A stretch of DNA of 64,000 bases from a virus (IMGVR_UViG_3300042892_005961:1-64000); one strand, 5' to 3'; numbered from the stretch's first letter, positions 1-7,777 are shown. The notes: generated by a model from the sequence alone, not told the origin. Numbers and translations: made by a program.

Positions 1-177
1 TTAATGACCGATTAAATACTGACCTACGATTTCATCACCCTTTAATTCGGTTTTAATAAGATATCTCTCCATCTCTGAGATATGTTTTAACTTACGTTCA
101 GCCTGTTCAAGTGATTCACACTCAACGACTTCATTACCAATCTCAATGTGGTACTTAACTTTTATTTTTACTTTCAT
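1..177 (-). CDS. Small hypothetical protein
   Basis: A 58-residue acidic/basic mixed protein with no recognised domain; the stop codon is the first three bases of the window. The ATG at 175-177 is preferred over an upstream in-frame TTG because a good Bacteroidota-type promoter lies at 182-213, so the TTG would fall inside the -7 element. The transcript would be almost leaderless. The middle (about residues 15-40) alternates Glu and hydrophobic residues and is probably a short helix. Function unknown. Confidence 0.6.
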   Translation of the reverse strand: MKVKIKVKYHIEIGNEVVECESLEQAERKLKHISEMERYLIKTELKGDEIVGQYLIGH

Positions 178-181
178 GGGA

Positions 182-213
182 CAAATATACAACCCCTATT
201 TGGAATATCCAAA
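182..213 (-). promoter_or_regulatory. Host-type promoter (TTTG-N20-TATATTTG)
   Basis: On the minus strand, TTTG (210-213) is separated by 20 nt from TATATTTG (182-189), matching the Bacteroidota -33/-7 consensus. The -33 box is part of the palindrome TTTGGATATTCCAAA, which recurs at other promoters here. Only CCC lies between... more exactly, TCCC separates the -7 element from the ATG of the gene at 1-177, implying a leaderless or near-leaderless mRNA. Confidence 0.7.
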
Positions 214-215
214 TT

Positions 216-1061
216 TTATTTAGATTTTGGAGTGACGTCTACCTCTGTGTATGTTTCATCAGGGGACACCGAATTAGGACTAAAAATGGAGTATTTTGGA
301 ACTTGTCCTCCCCAATATACGGTTATACCATGTTTCTTAAATTGATCCGTAATTTTACTTGAAACTATATGTTTATCACCGTTTCTCAATGGTTTATCAT
401 TGGTTTTGGTATAATTTATGGTTTCAGTATTTAATAATAATATAGGATAAGTGTCGGCACCGGTAAGTTCAGTTTCTTCTTTATTACGATGTTTAATTTT
501 TACATAAAATTTATTGGGTAGTGTCCAATGTACTTCATGATATGGACTATCAACAGGACTGAACCCTATTTTTCCTCCTTTTTTTAATCCCTTATAAATA
601 AGTTTAGTCTTATTGATTAATTTTTGATCCTCTTCTTTACTTTCATTAACCAAACTTTTCTTTCCTTTTCCGTCTGATTGTCGCATATAACGGAGTTCAA
701 TGTTAAAACTAGCAAACTTATCTTCAATTTTGTTCTCAATTTCCGAAACTAACCAAAGAGGTAATTTTTCTGTTATTTCACTACCGTCTTCATTAAGAAT
801 ATCTATATCATCATAATAACAATCCATTACACAGATAACTTCTCCATTGGTATAGTCAACAATTGATCTAAAGTGTGCGTTGTGTATTTCATATTGAAAT
901 ATAATGTCGGGAACCGTCCCATCTTCATCATACCGACCAACCACAACCTTAACCTTACCTTTTTTAAAAGTTTTGAAGATTAAGTTGCCTCTTTTTCGTT
1001 GGCGTTCTTGTTCTTTCTTAAGGTCTTCACTACTTAATTTAATTGTTGTTAATCCACTCAT
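216..1061 (-). CDS. Hypothetical phage protein, possible virion component
   Basis: A 281-residue soluble protein of no recognised family. The N-terminus (TTIKLSSEDLKKEQ, residues 5-18) resembles a short amphipathic leader seen on several other proteins here (genes at 12478, 15589, 24475). Residues 25-65 look like beta strands, and about residues 130-160 are charged and probably a linker. It is preceded by a TATTTAT box five bases before the ATG, a signal shared with likely structural genes, which is the only hint of a virion role. Confidence 0.6.
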   Translation of the reverse strand: MSGLTTIKLSSEDLKKEQERQRKRGNLIFKTFKKGKVKVVVGRYDEDGTVPDIIFQYEIHNAHFRSIVDYTNGEVICVMDCYYDDIDILNEDGSEITEKLPLWLVSEIENKIEDKFASFNIELRYMRQSDGKGKKSLVNESKEEDQKLINKTKLIYKGLKKGGKIGFSPVDSPYHEVHWTLPNKFYVKIKHRNKEETELTGADTYPILLLNTETINYTKTNDKPLRNGDKHIVSSKITDQFKKHGITVYWGGQVPKYSIFSPNSVSPDETYTEVDVTPKSK

Positions 1062-1066
1062 TAGAT

Positions 1067-1073
1067 ATAAATA
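1067..1073 (-). promoter_or_regulatory. TATTTAT box (putative phage promoter)
   Basis: Minus-strand GGATATTTATATC lies five nucleotides before the ATG of the gene at 216-1061. The same GRTATTTAT core stands upstream of more than ten genes in this window, so it is probably a phage-specific transcription signal. Recognition factor unknown. Confidence 0.5.
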
Positions 1074-1075
1074 TC

Positions 1076-1198
1076 CTATTTACCTCTTCCCGTCTTCTTA
1101 ATTTGGGTATTAGTTTTAACGGGTTTAGTTGTTGCCGGTTTCTTTACCCCTTTATCTATCTTAGATTGTTGTGGGTTGTTAAAAAATTTTGAACTCAT
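1076..1198 (-). CDS. Small basic Lys/Thr/Pro-rich protein
   Basis: A 40-residue ORF (MSSKFFNNPQQSK... ending KKTGRGK) filling the gap between two larger genes. It is very basic, with Lys, Thr and Pro throughout, and probably disordered; a nucleic-acid or virion-packing role is possible but not shown. A TATTTAT box four bases upstream of the ATG supports it as a real gene. The start KFF echoes the F-K-F-F N-terminal motif of neighbouring proteins. Confidence 0.6.
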   Translation of the reverse strand: MSSKFFNNPQQSKIDKGVKKPATTKPVKTNTQIKKTGRGK

Positions 1199-1202
1199 AT
1201 TA

Positions 1203-1209
1203 ATAAATA
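1203..1209 (-). promoter_or_regulatory. TATTTAT box (putative phage promoter)
   Basis: TATTTAT on the minus strand, four nucleotides upstream of the ATG at 1198. Same core and near-identical spacing as the box at 1067-1073. Confidence 0.45.
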
Positions 1210-1210
1210 T

Positions 1211-1546
1211 TTAAACTTCTGGTATCCATCTTAAAAAGGTTATGCGAAGTGGTGTTCCTCCTAATATATTAAAAGGCCATGGGTCATGATCGTTATCTAT
1301 TGTCATCGTTATGTTATCTCCCGTTATGGATAATATAGGTACTATCATTTGTTCAGGAAAGTTCATTAAAAAAGTTCTAATACTTGTGGTGGTCATTACT
1401 TCTTCCACCCAATTTGGTTCTCTATCTAAATAGTCTCTTCCTGTCCACATCCAACTTGCAAACCCATCATGAAGATCGTGAACAAACCCTCCGAATTCTA
1501 ATTCATTAGTCTCATTATCGGTTAAGAATTTGAAGTTTCTAATCAT
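1211..1546 (-). CDS. Hypothetical protein with N-terminal FKFL motif
   Basis: A 111-residue protein starting MIRNFKFLTDNE. The next gene upstream on the strand (1543-1821) starts in a very similar way, and both continue with NE/DNE-type acidic residues, so they may be distant paralogues in their first 15 residues. The remainder is Trp-rich and likely beta-structured. It overlaps the upstream gene by four bases (ATGA-type), implying translational coupling. No family recognised. Confidence 0.65.
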   Translation of the reverse strand: MIRNFKFLTDNETNELEFGGFVHDLHDGFASWMWTGRDYLDREPNWVEEVMTTTSIRTFLMNFPEQMIVPILSITGDNITMTIDNDHDPWPFNILGGTPLRITFLRWIPEV

Positions 1547-1821
1547 AAATCAATATTAACTAAAAATCTTTCGGTTATGTATCCTGGATTTCTTGGTACC
1601 CAACAAACAACAGAATGATAATTATTTTCTCTTTGTTGAACGTAAAGAACTCTCCAAGTTCCTTGAGTATGTGGGTATTCTTTTGGGAATACTGTTGTTT
1701 CCCATTCATCAGTACTAATTAAACTTTCAAGAATATATTTTGCATTGTCATAACAACAATTAGGACTAAATCTCATTGTTGTTTTTTCATTGTCACTAAA
1801 AAATTTGAACTCACTTACCAT
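1543..1821 (-). CDS. Hypothetical protein with N-terminal FKFF motif
   Basis: A 92-residue protein starting MVSEFKFFSDNEK. It contains one CxxxxxCC-like cluster in about residues 22-25 and a WVPRNPGY stretch near the C-terminus. It sits between two other F-x-F-F proteins with short overlaps on both sides (1543-1546, 1815-1821), so the three are one co-translated set. Function unknown; co-assembly in one structure is an inference. Confidence 0.65.
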   Translation of the reverse strand: MVSEFKFFSDNEKTTMRFSPNCCYDNAKYILESLISTDEWETTVFPKEYPHTQGTWRVLYVQQRENNYHSVVCWVPRNPGYITERFLVNIDL

Positions 1822-2258
1822 ATACTTAATATTTTAGCAATTCCAATGATTGTAACGATTGTTGTAAGTGCACTAACAAATACAACACCAATCGGTTCTG
1901 CTCTCCAAGTTTCAATTAAAACCAATTTAACTCTAGTTCCAAATATCTTGACTTTAGTCCATAACGTTGGGTTCAACGTTATGGTTGTTGTTGCTTGAAA
2001 TAATCTAATTCGTTCATCGGTTTCTCTTGAGTGATTTATCATTCCTAATCTTCTTATTCTTTCTTGTTCAATCAACATATCTCTATTTCTCATGTATTGT
2101 TCATGTGATATATTTTGAAAATGTTCAGCATAATATCTTTCCATTTCATTATTGGAATCTAATCTTGGGTAATATAACGATGCTGTCGCATATGTTTCTC
2201 CGTCCATTATATCTAATGTTCCAATATAACCTCTGAAAAAATTGAATTTACTTTTCAT
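1815..2258 (-). CDS. F-N-F-F motif protein with C-terminal membrane segment
   Basis: A 147-residue protein starting MKSKFNFFRGY. A charged helical region rich in Arg/Glu runs from about residue 45 to 85, and the C-terminal 25 residues (PIGVVFVSALTTIVTIIGIA) form a clear transmembrane helix. It overlaps the start of the downstream F-x-F-F protein and the 3' end of the glycosyltransferase-like gene at 2248. It could anchor the F-x-F-F set to a membrane, or be a virion protein with a hydrophobic tail. Confidence 0.65.
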   Translation of the reverse strand: MKSKFNFFRGYIGTLDIMDGETYATASLYYPRLDSNNEMERYYAEHFQNISHEQYMRNRDMLIEQERIRRLGMINHSRETDERIRLFQATTTITLNPTLWTKVKIFGTRVKLVLIETWRAEPIGVVFVSALTTIVTIIGIAKILSIW

Positions 2259-3207
2259 TATTTAAAATATAAGATTTGTTTTTAAAAATTTCTCTAAACT
2301 CGTTATCAAATGATACTTCATAAATAACTTTATTATTATTATCCACCCTAACGTGTGTTATTTCATTGAATTGATCTAAAATTCTTGTAGTCCAAAATCC
2401 TGATTTTGTAATTATCTTAACTACCTTTTCTTTATTTATTATTACAGTAATTTCCTCCGACTTTACCAATTCTAAAGCGTTGTAAAAAATATTTAATGTT
2501 CCATCTTCAGGATTATAATACAACGTAAAATGTAAACCTCTATGTTCGTTTATATTACCTTTTATAAATCTATCTTTTGGTGGTTCGTTTTTAAATAAGA
2601 CATTACCCGACTCGATTAATATTTTTTTAGTTAAAAATTCCAAATGTGTTTGGTCTAACTTCCTCATCTCAGAGTCAATAAAATCTCTATCGTAATTTTT
2701 AAATTTATCAGGTAACGATTTAACTCTAAACGATTTAAATGAACCATATAACCATCCGTTTTTATCGCCGGTATCTGTACTAATTACTGAATCATATTCT
2801 TTTAGACTTTCTATATTTTCAAAAATTAAATTTTCATCTAACAATTCACAATCGTACTCAATATGATGTACGTTTTCATAACCAAAATTTGTAGCAATTT
2901 GACTAGCCATCGAGAACATTCTGTATATTGCAAATCCGTAAAATTTTTTATTAAAAAATCTTGATTGTATTCGTCTATCACCAAAATGAAATGTAAAATG
3001 TCCCAATAAATTGTGGTCTCCACTAACATCGTTATTGTAATCATAGAAATAATAATTACATTTTTTTTGAATGTGGAATGGTATATGTGAATGTGATAAT
3101 AATGCGATATGAAGTCCACACTTCATAACGGAATTTATACAACGTTCCAAGAGTTCTTCTTGTTTTTGAGTTTCACAATAAGCGGTAATAAAAATTAAAT
3201 CTTTCAT
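2248..3207 (-). CDS. Glycosyltransferase-like protein (GT-A type)
   Basis: A 319-residue protein with a GT-A-like start (DLIFITAYCET) and an acidic HHIEYDCEL patch at about residues 111-119 in the position of a DxD metal site. Its whole length can be aligned by eye with residues 1-320 of the BAHT fusion protein at 53714-55843 (shared hYYhYD-NND block, downstream acidic patch, and a beta-rich tail with similar spacing). It is therefore the stand-alone form of that domain. It overlaps the DegT gene by one base. Donor and acceptor unknown. Confidence 0.6.
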   Translation of the reverse strand: MKDLIFITAYCETQKQEELLERCINSVMKCGLHIALLSHSHIPFHIQKKCNYYFYDYNNDVSGDHNLLGHFTFHFGDRRIQSRFFNKKFYGFAIYRMFSMASQIATNFGYENVHHIEYDCELLDENLIFENIESLKEYDSVISTDTGDKNGWLYGSFKSFRVKSLPDKFKNYDRDFIDSEMRKLDQTHLEFLTKKILIESGNVLFKNEPPKDRFIKGNINEHRGLHFTLYYNPEDGTLNIFYNALELVKSEEITVIINKEKVVKIITKSGFWTTRILDQFNEITHVRVDNNNKVIYEVSFDNEFREIFKNKSYILNNEK

Positions 3208-3803
3208 TAAAATTCTTTGAATAAATCGTTTTTTGTTAAATCAGGATAATCCTCAACTGTGTCTTCATTATGTTTTGGTAATGATGACATCAACCATAAT
3301 CCGTCAGCCGCATCTGGTGGTGTCATATACATATTCCAACCTAAAAACTTAATGTTATCTTGGGTATATGGTATTTCATCTCTCCCCTCGTGTCTTGCCC
3401 TTTTAAACCATTTATACGCGTCTTCATTATCTGTCAATATCATTCCACCTTTTCTCATTTGTAATATTTTTTTAGGGTGAAAAGAAAGACACATAAAACT
3501 ATTTGGTATGTACATACCACTTGTGAATCGTCTTGCTGAATCGTATATCTTATACGGTTTTAATTCATAAACACCCTTCCATTCAGTATCATCAAACTTT
3601 ACTTTACCTCCTGAAGACATAATTGCTTGCGGAACGGAAAGATAAGTTTTTTTAGGAATAGTTACTTCGGTTACTTTTGAATAAACGCAACAAAGAAATA
3701 ATGCGTCAGTACAATTATCTAATGCAATTGCGTAAGGGGATCCAGTATATTCCGCAATCTCCTCCTCAAACATTTCAACTATTTTATATGGATTGTGTTT
3801 CAT
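3207..3803 (-). CDS. DegT/DnrJ/EryC1-type PLP aminotransferase, short form
   Basis: A 198-residue PLP-dependent sugar-aminotransferase-like protein. YDSA (Asp88) matches the cofactor-binding Asp, and FHPKKILQMRKGG (about 109-120) contains the expected Schiff-base lysine followed by the Gly pair. GWNMYMTPPDAADGLW matches the family's GxNxRxxxxxAA block. Normal members are about 370 residues, so the C-terminal small domain is missing. It overlaps a NeuD-like acyltransferase gene, consistent with making an N-acylated amino sugar. Whether the short form is active is uncertain. Confidence 0.75.
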   Translation of the reverse strand: MKHNPYKIVEMFEEEIAEYTGSPYAIALDNCTDALFLCCVYSKVTEVTIPKKTYLSVPQAIMSSGGKVKFDDTEWKGVYELKPYKIYDSARRFTSGMYIPNSFMCLSFHPKKILQMRKGGMILTDNEDAYKWFKRARHEGRDEIPYTQDNIKFLGWNMYMTPPDAADGLWLMSSLPKHNEDTVEDYPDLTKNDLFKEF

Positions 3804-4437
3804 ATTGATAATTTATTATTTTACAGGGGCTACCATAGGCAACCACATTATTTGGAATGTCTTTAGTGACTAATGAACCAGCACCTATTACTGTATTATC
3901 TCCTATTGTAATTCCGTCAATTATATTTGCCCCAATACCTATTTGACATCCTCTACCTATGGTTACATTACCGGCAATATTAGTACCTGGATTTATCGAG
4001 GTAAAGTCTCCAATAGTTGTGTGATGACCGATTGATACGTGTCGATTTATTGTAACAAAATTGCCTATTGTTGTGTGAGCAGCGATCGATACTTTTGGGT
4101 TAATTAATATTCCATATCCAAGTGTACTTGTATGTGAAATATCTAATCCTTTGTGAATAACATTAATGAATTTATTTTTATTAGGGTTCAATGTTTCTAA
4201 AATTTTAATTTTATGTTTAGGTTGATAAACCCCTAAAACGTAGGAATCGTAATCATCAATGTTGATCTCATTTAAAACCTCAATATTAAATTTATTGTGG
4301 TCAAATGAATTTAATATTGGTAAATTTAAATTATTATACACAACAATACCTTTTAAATTAAGTGTTGAATAAAGATTGTCTAATATCATTGTAATGATAT
4401 TGTCTCCCTTACCTAATACTAATATTTTTGTTTCCAT
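3784..4437 (-). CDS. NeuD/PglD-type sugar O- or N-acyltransferase
   Basis: A 217-residue protein with an N-terminal Rossmann-like part (KILVLGKGDN) and a C-terminal left-handed beta helix of hexapeptide repeats from about residue 95 to 205 (e.g. IAAHTTIGNF, IGHHTTIGDF, IAGNVTIGRG). This is the layout of NeuD/PglD/PerB acyltransferases, which use an acyl-CoA to modify sialic acids or amino sugars. The GHH pair around residue 138 is the likely catalytic His. It lies between the DegT and BKACE genes with overlaps of 20-30 nt, so all three are probably one pathway. Confidence 0.8.
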   Translation of the reverse strand: METKILVLGKGDNIITMILDNLYSTLNLKGIVVYNNLNLPILNSFDHNKFNIEVLNEINIDDYDSYVLGVYQPKHKIKILETLNPNKNKFINVIHKGLDISHTSTLGYGILINPKVSIAAHTTIGNFVTINRHVSIGHHTTIGDFTSINPGTNIAGNVTIGRGCQIGIGANIIDGITIGDNTVIGAGSLVTKDIPNNVVAYGSPCKIINYQYETQSI

Positions 4438-5236
4438 ATCCTAAATCTCTTAGTTCTTTTGATGATAAAATTTCCAATTCCATTTCATTCATAATGTTAT
4501 GAATTATTTTTAATAATTGTATATTGGTCGCTTTCTCCTTATCTTTATAATATAAATTATCTTCCAACCCAACCCTAACACCATCCGCTTCAAGTAACCC
4601 ATAAACATTACTCCTCAATTGTTGTGAACCAATACCGCCGAAACATACTTTTGCGTTATTAGGTAATGAAGATTTAATGGATGCAATTGTGTAAATATCA
4701 GATTGTGAATTGTATATGTTCCCCAATATCACATTAATGTAGTGTGGTTCTTTCAATATATTTTTTGATATTAAATAATTTGTGTAGTTAATCATTCCAG
4801 AATCAAAACATTCAATTTCAGGATTAACTCCATACTTTTCCATTTCATTAATTAATGATAAAATCATATTTGGTTCATTAACTGACGCACCTGTTGGGAA
4901 GTTTAACGATGACATCGTTAATGATCCCATATCGGGACGTAATTGTAGAACTTCAGTTCTCTTCTCTAACTCAGGAAAGTTTCTACCGGTTAATGAAACA
5001 CAAATTAATAATTCAGGACAATGTTTTTTTATTCCTTCAATAATTTGAGAGTAAACCTCTTTCTTATATGTATTCTTTAATGTTTCTTCATCTCTTGCAT
5101 GTAAATGAACTATAGATATACCTAATTCATTTGCTTCATGAACCTCTTCAATTATCTCATTTGGTAATAATGGAGCATAAGAATTTTCACGAGTAGTTTG
5201 AGTACCTGTTGGTGTGAAATTAATTATTTTTTTCAT
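4409..5236 (-). CDS. BKACE-family beta-keto acid cleavage enzyme (Kce-like)
   Basis: A 275-residue TIM-barrel protein of the DUF849/BKACE family, whose founding member cleaves 3-keto-5-aminohexanoate with acetyl-CoA. IVHLHARDE (43-50) gives the two metal-binding His (44, 46); ECFDSG (142-147) and VGLEDNLY (223-230) supply the conserved acidic residues. Length is normal. In cells this family acts in lysine or carnitine breakdown; here it neighbours a DegT aminotransferase and an acyltransferase, so its product may feed an unusual acyl or amino-sugar group. Substrate cannot be read from sequence. Confidence 0.85.
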   Translation of the reverse strand: MKKIINFTPTGTQTTRENSYAPLLPNEIIEEVHEANELGISIVHLHARDEETLKNTYKKEVYSQIIEGIKKHCPELLICVSLTGRNFPELEKRTEVLQLRPDMGSLTMSSLNFPTGASVNEPNMILSLINEMEKYGVNPEIECFDSGMINYTNYLISKNILKEPHYINVILGNIYNSQSDIYTIASIKSSLPNNAKVCFGGIGSQQLRSNVYGLLEADGVRVGLEDNLYYKDKEKATNIQLLKIIHNIMNEMELEILSSKELRDLGYGNKNISIR

Positions 5237-5605
5237 TTAGTATAATTTAAAACTACTACTTGAATAAGTTGCCGTTCCTGTTGTTAAAGTATTAAGTGTT
5301 CCTGTTGTTGTATATGTTGTTCCGTTAGTATTTGATGTTGTTAAACTATATCCCGTTGCGGTATTGATTGTACCGTTGTAAGGTATTGTATAAGTTCCTG
5401 TGCCAGGTGTTGTGGTTATAGTATAGTTTGGTGGGGTATAGGTTATTAGTCCTGGATTTACAACCCATGTTGGAGTGTATGTTATTCCGCCCCAATTTGG
5501 AGTAATAATAGTGTTGATATTATTCAATCTGTTGATTGCATCCCAATCAATATCCAATAATGGATGTTCTTCTTGGTACCCGTGGAAAAATACAAATCTT
5601 TTCAT
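5237..5605 (-). CDS. Thr/Gly-rich protein with F-V-F-F N-terminus
   Basis: A 122-residue protein starting MKRFVFFHGYQ, followed from about residue 40 by a low-complexity Thr/Gly/Ser/Tyr/Asn tail. The start is unusually well marked for this window: GAAAGGAG lies just upstream of the ATG, a true Shine-Dalgarno sequence. The tail has many hydroxyl side chains and could be an O-glycosylation or surface-exposed region; that is inference. It is another member of the N-terminal F-x-F-F group. Confidence 0.65.
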   Translation of the reverse strand: MKRFVFFHGYQEEHPLLDIDWDAINRLNNINTIITPNWGGITYTPTWVVNPGLITYTPPNYTITTTPGTGTYTIPYNGTINTATGYSLTTSNTNGTTYTTTGTLNTLTTGTATYSSSSFKLY

Positions 5606-5606
5606 G

Positions 5607-5720
5607 TTACTCCTTTCTCTTAAATATCTCGGTTATTTCACTTACGACCACCATCAGGACAAATCCCAAGAAAACGGTAAGGAATGGATGTTCAGCCATT
5701 ACGTCAAATGCTTCTCTCAT
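5607..5720 (-). CDS. 37-residue single-pass membrane protein
   Basis: Short ORF with one hydrophobic helix (FLTVFLGFVLMVVV, about residues 12-25) followed by a charged tail ending EIFKRKE. The end of the gene provides the AAAGGAG ribosome-binding site for the next gene, separated by one base, so the two are coupled. Function unknown; small membrane proteins of this shape in phages can be lysis or superinfection factors, but nothing specific is visible. Confidence 0.6.
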   Translation of the reverse strand: MREAFDVMAEHPFLTVFLGFVLMVVVSEITEIFKRKE

Positions 5721-5738
5721 TTATCTATTTATTTACCT

Positions 5739-5770
5739 TTAATATAAGAAAAATAAATCAATATGTCAAA
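5739..5770 (-). promoter_or_regulatory. Possible host-type promoter with weak -7
   Basis: TTTG at 5767-5770 and TATATTAA at 5739-5746 with a 20-nt spacer on the minus strand. The -7 box lacks the usual TTTG end. It would drive the genes at 5607-5720 and 5237-5605. Confidence 0.35.
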
Positions 5771-6347
5771 TCAATTTTTTACTTGACACGTTCCGTAATT
5801 TTTTAGCTGCGGGATCAATAATATTTAATATGTCGATATATCTTAAACTATTGATTTCCAAATAATTAACTAATTTTTGGATGTCCTTTTTTGTTTCAAA
5901 TATATCTTCATAGGTAACTTGCAAACCATTAATAACATTTAAAATTTCTATTTTTGATTTATTAAGATACTCCTCATTTAAACGAAATTCAGATTCATTT
6001 AAATTTAACCAATCTGTTGTTATGATATTATATTGTTCATATTTATCTTTCCTAATAAATGTCTGTAAACTAATTGCACATTCTTTAATATCATTTCTTG
6101 TTAAACATATTATCTTATCAAATGTATTAAGATATTCCTCATAGTCCAAACCAAATTCTTTAATTGATTCCGGTATTTCCTCAATTAAAACATTGTCACC
6201 ATTTAATGCACGTTCAGCGTTATGTCTATTAAATGGGTTGTCTTCACCTAAAGGTTCGTGATAATGATGAAGTTGTAATTCCGATGCTATCCATTGTGAT
6301 AAAACAAAACCACCCGCTCTTCTATGTTTAAGTATTAATATTCTCAT
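5766..6347 (-). CDS. Sulfotransferase-like P-loop protein
   Basis: A 193-residue protein with an N-terminal loop RRAGGFVLSQW (9-19) in the place of the 5'-phosphosulfate-binding loop, and KIICLTRNDIKECAIS around residues 83-98 resembling the 3'-phosphate-binding strand-loop-helix of PAPS sulfotransferases. It is short for the family. The gene overlaps the SGNH gene upstream by 20 nt. The acceptor is unknown; the surrounding glycan genes suggest a carbohydrate. Two more proteins of this type occur at 26138 and 62258. Confidence 0.6.
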   Translation of the reverse strand: MRILILKHRRAGGFVLSQWIASELQLHHYHEPLGEDNPFNRHNAERALNGDNVLIEEIPESIKEFGLDYEEYLNTFDKIICLTRNDIKECAISLQTFIRKDKYEQYNIITTDWLNLNESEFRLNEEYLNKSKIEILNVINGLQVTYEDIFETKKDIQKLVNYLEINSLRYIDILNIIDPAAKKLRNVSSKKLI

Positions 6348-7125
6348 ATTTTAAAATGTATTCGTAAAATAGTTCTGCCTGTACTTTATGTCCTTTCTCA
6401 CCTAAATGAGTGTCATCTTCAACTACATGGTTTGTTTCCATATATATGGTTTCACCACCTTTAAACATAATCATAGACATAAAGTCACCCCCATGATATT
6501 CCTTAACATACTGACGTGGTGTTATTACATTATGTAATATATATTTCTTTTGGTTGTATTTTTCAGGAGGTAATGAATATATTATATCATTGTCAGTAGA
6601 CCAAAAATAAATTTCAAATCCTCTCGCATCGGCATACTGTTCAATTATGTTCTCATAATTGTAAATCTCATCAATATATAAACTGGTTGATCTGTTAACA
6701 ACTATTTCCTCCTTGGTTGATTTAGAGATATAATTAAAATCGTCAGGATTACCATTATGTGAACTTAACTTTCTCCAAGTGTGTAATGGATTACCTTCTT
6801 TATCTTTATGTGCCCATGATCCGTCAGCGTGTTTTATTAAACATGACCATCTAAACCTATCCCTATATGCCCAATTTACAAACACGATGTCTCCTTTCTT
6901 AAAAGTGTGAGCATTTTCACAAACATCCTGAAATATTTGAACGTTTGAATTACCACCGACTCCGTGGTTGATTGTTTCCATTCCTAACTTTTCACCTAAT
7001 ATATCTACCCAACACGGTGGTAGATTTCCACCTCTTAATTCCCTCCATTGAATAAACGGTGGGTAGGTACATTCGTATGGTTGTCCTTCGGTATAACTAT
7101 CCCCAAATGCATGTATTGTATTCAT
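6328..7125 (-). CDS. SGNH/GDSL hydrolase-like protein
   Basis: A 265-residue protein with block I AFGDSYTEG (nucleophile Ser10), block III GGNSN, and a late DTHLGEKGH (Asp and His of the triad) before the C-terminal helix. This is the SGNH esterase/acyltransferase pattern, normally acting on O-acetyl or other acyl esters of glycans. It is the first of three tandem paralogues (also 7777 and 8548), separated by a 2OG oxygenase gene. No signal peptide is evident, so it acts in the cytoplasm or is carried in the virion. Confidence 0.75.
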   Translation of the reverse strand: MNTIHAFGDSYTEGQPYECTYPPFIQWRELRGGNLPPCWVDILGEKLGMETINHGVGGNSNVQIFQDVCENAHTFKKGDIVFVNWAYRDRFRWSCLIKHADGSWAHKDKEGNPLHTWRKLSSHNGNPDDFNYISKSTKEEIVVNRSTSLYIDEIYNYENIIEQYADARGFEIYFWSTDNDIIYSLPPEKYNQKKYILHNVITPRQYVKEYHGGDFMSMIMFKGGETIYMETNHVVEDDTHLGEKGHKVQAELFYEYILKYENINT

Positions 7126-7126
7126 T

Positions 7127-7777
7127 TTAATCCGGTATTAAATCTATAAAGTTAATATAAGTGTATCTATTCCAATTTTCAACTTTAGATACCTCATGTC
7201 TTAAATTATTATTTGTAAAATCTAAAATTGTATATGTTGTATATTTTGGTTCAACAATAACTTTAATACCATGTGAATCTTCAATTGTTAAACTACCTCC
7301 GATAGCATCTTCAGGTATTTCTTTATTAAGATAAATTAAAACAACACATATTCTGTTTTTAGAATCTTTATCATTATCCACGTGTGAGTCTATAAAACAA
7401 CCATCGTTGAACATGGTATATTCATCGTTGTAAATTAATTTACTATCGTCCTTTAAATCATATAAGTCTTTAATTAATTCAAAAGATAATTTCCTAAGAT
7501 TATCACTTACCGGTATGTCAACACTAAACCATTTTTGGAATACTCCAAAAACATTTTCGTCAGTTTCTTTAACGTATTTATCATACGTTAAACTTTGTTC
7601 ATAAGTGCAACTTTTAGTAAAATGTAATTTAATTAAATCTTTTCCTGCGATGTCATATCTACAAGATAAATTGTTTGTATCTTTTGATTTTTCAATTACT
7701 AAATCAATATCATCTTTAATGATACTATCATAATCAAATGAACCAATTAGATATCCGTTATTAAATAATGTATTCAT
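7127..7777 (-). CDS. 2-oxoglutarate/Fe(II) dioxygenase
   Basis: A 216-residue double-stranded beta-helix oxygenase. HVD (His132, Asp134) and His194 form the Fe(II) triad, and Arg204 in NWNRYTYINF is placed to bind 2-oxoglutarate. GGSLTI (160-165) is the strand typical of prolyl-hydroxylase-like members. It is sandwiched between SGNH paralogues, with a one-base overlap with the upstream gene. Substrate could be a protein side chain, a sugar or a nucleotide base; the context favours glycan or glycoprotein modification. Confidence 0.75.
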   Translation of the reverse strand: MNTLFNNGYLIGSFDYDSIIKDDIDLVIEKSKDTNNLSCRYDIAGKDLIKLHFTKSCTYEQSLTYDKYVKETDENVFGVFQKWFSVDIPVSDNLRKLSFELIKDLYDLKDDSKLIYNDEYTMFNDGCFIDSHVDNDKDSKNRICVVLIYLNKEIPEDAIGGSLTIEDSHGIKVIVEPKYTTYTILDFTNNNLRHEVSKVENWNRYTYINFIDLIPD

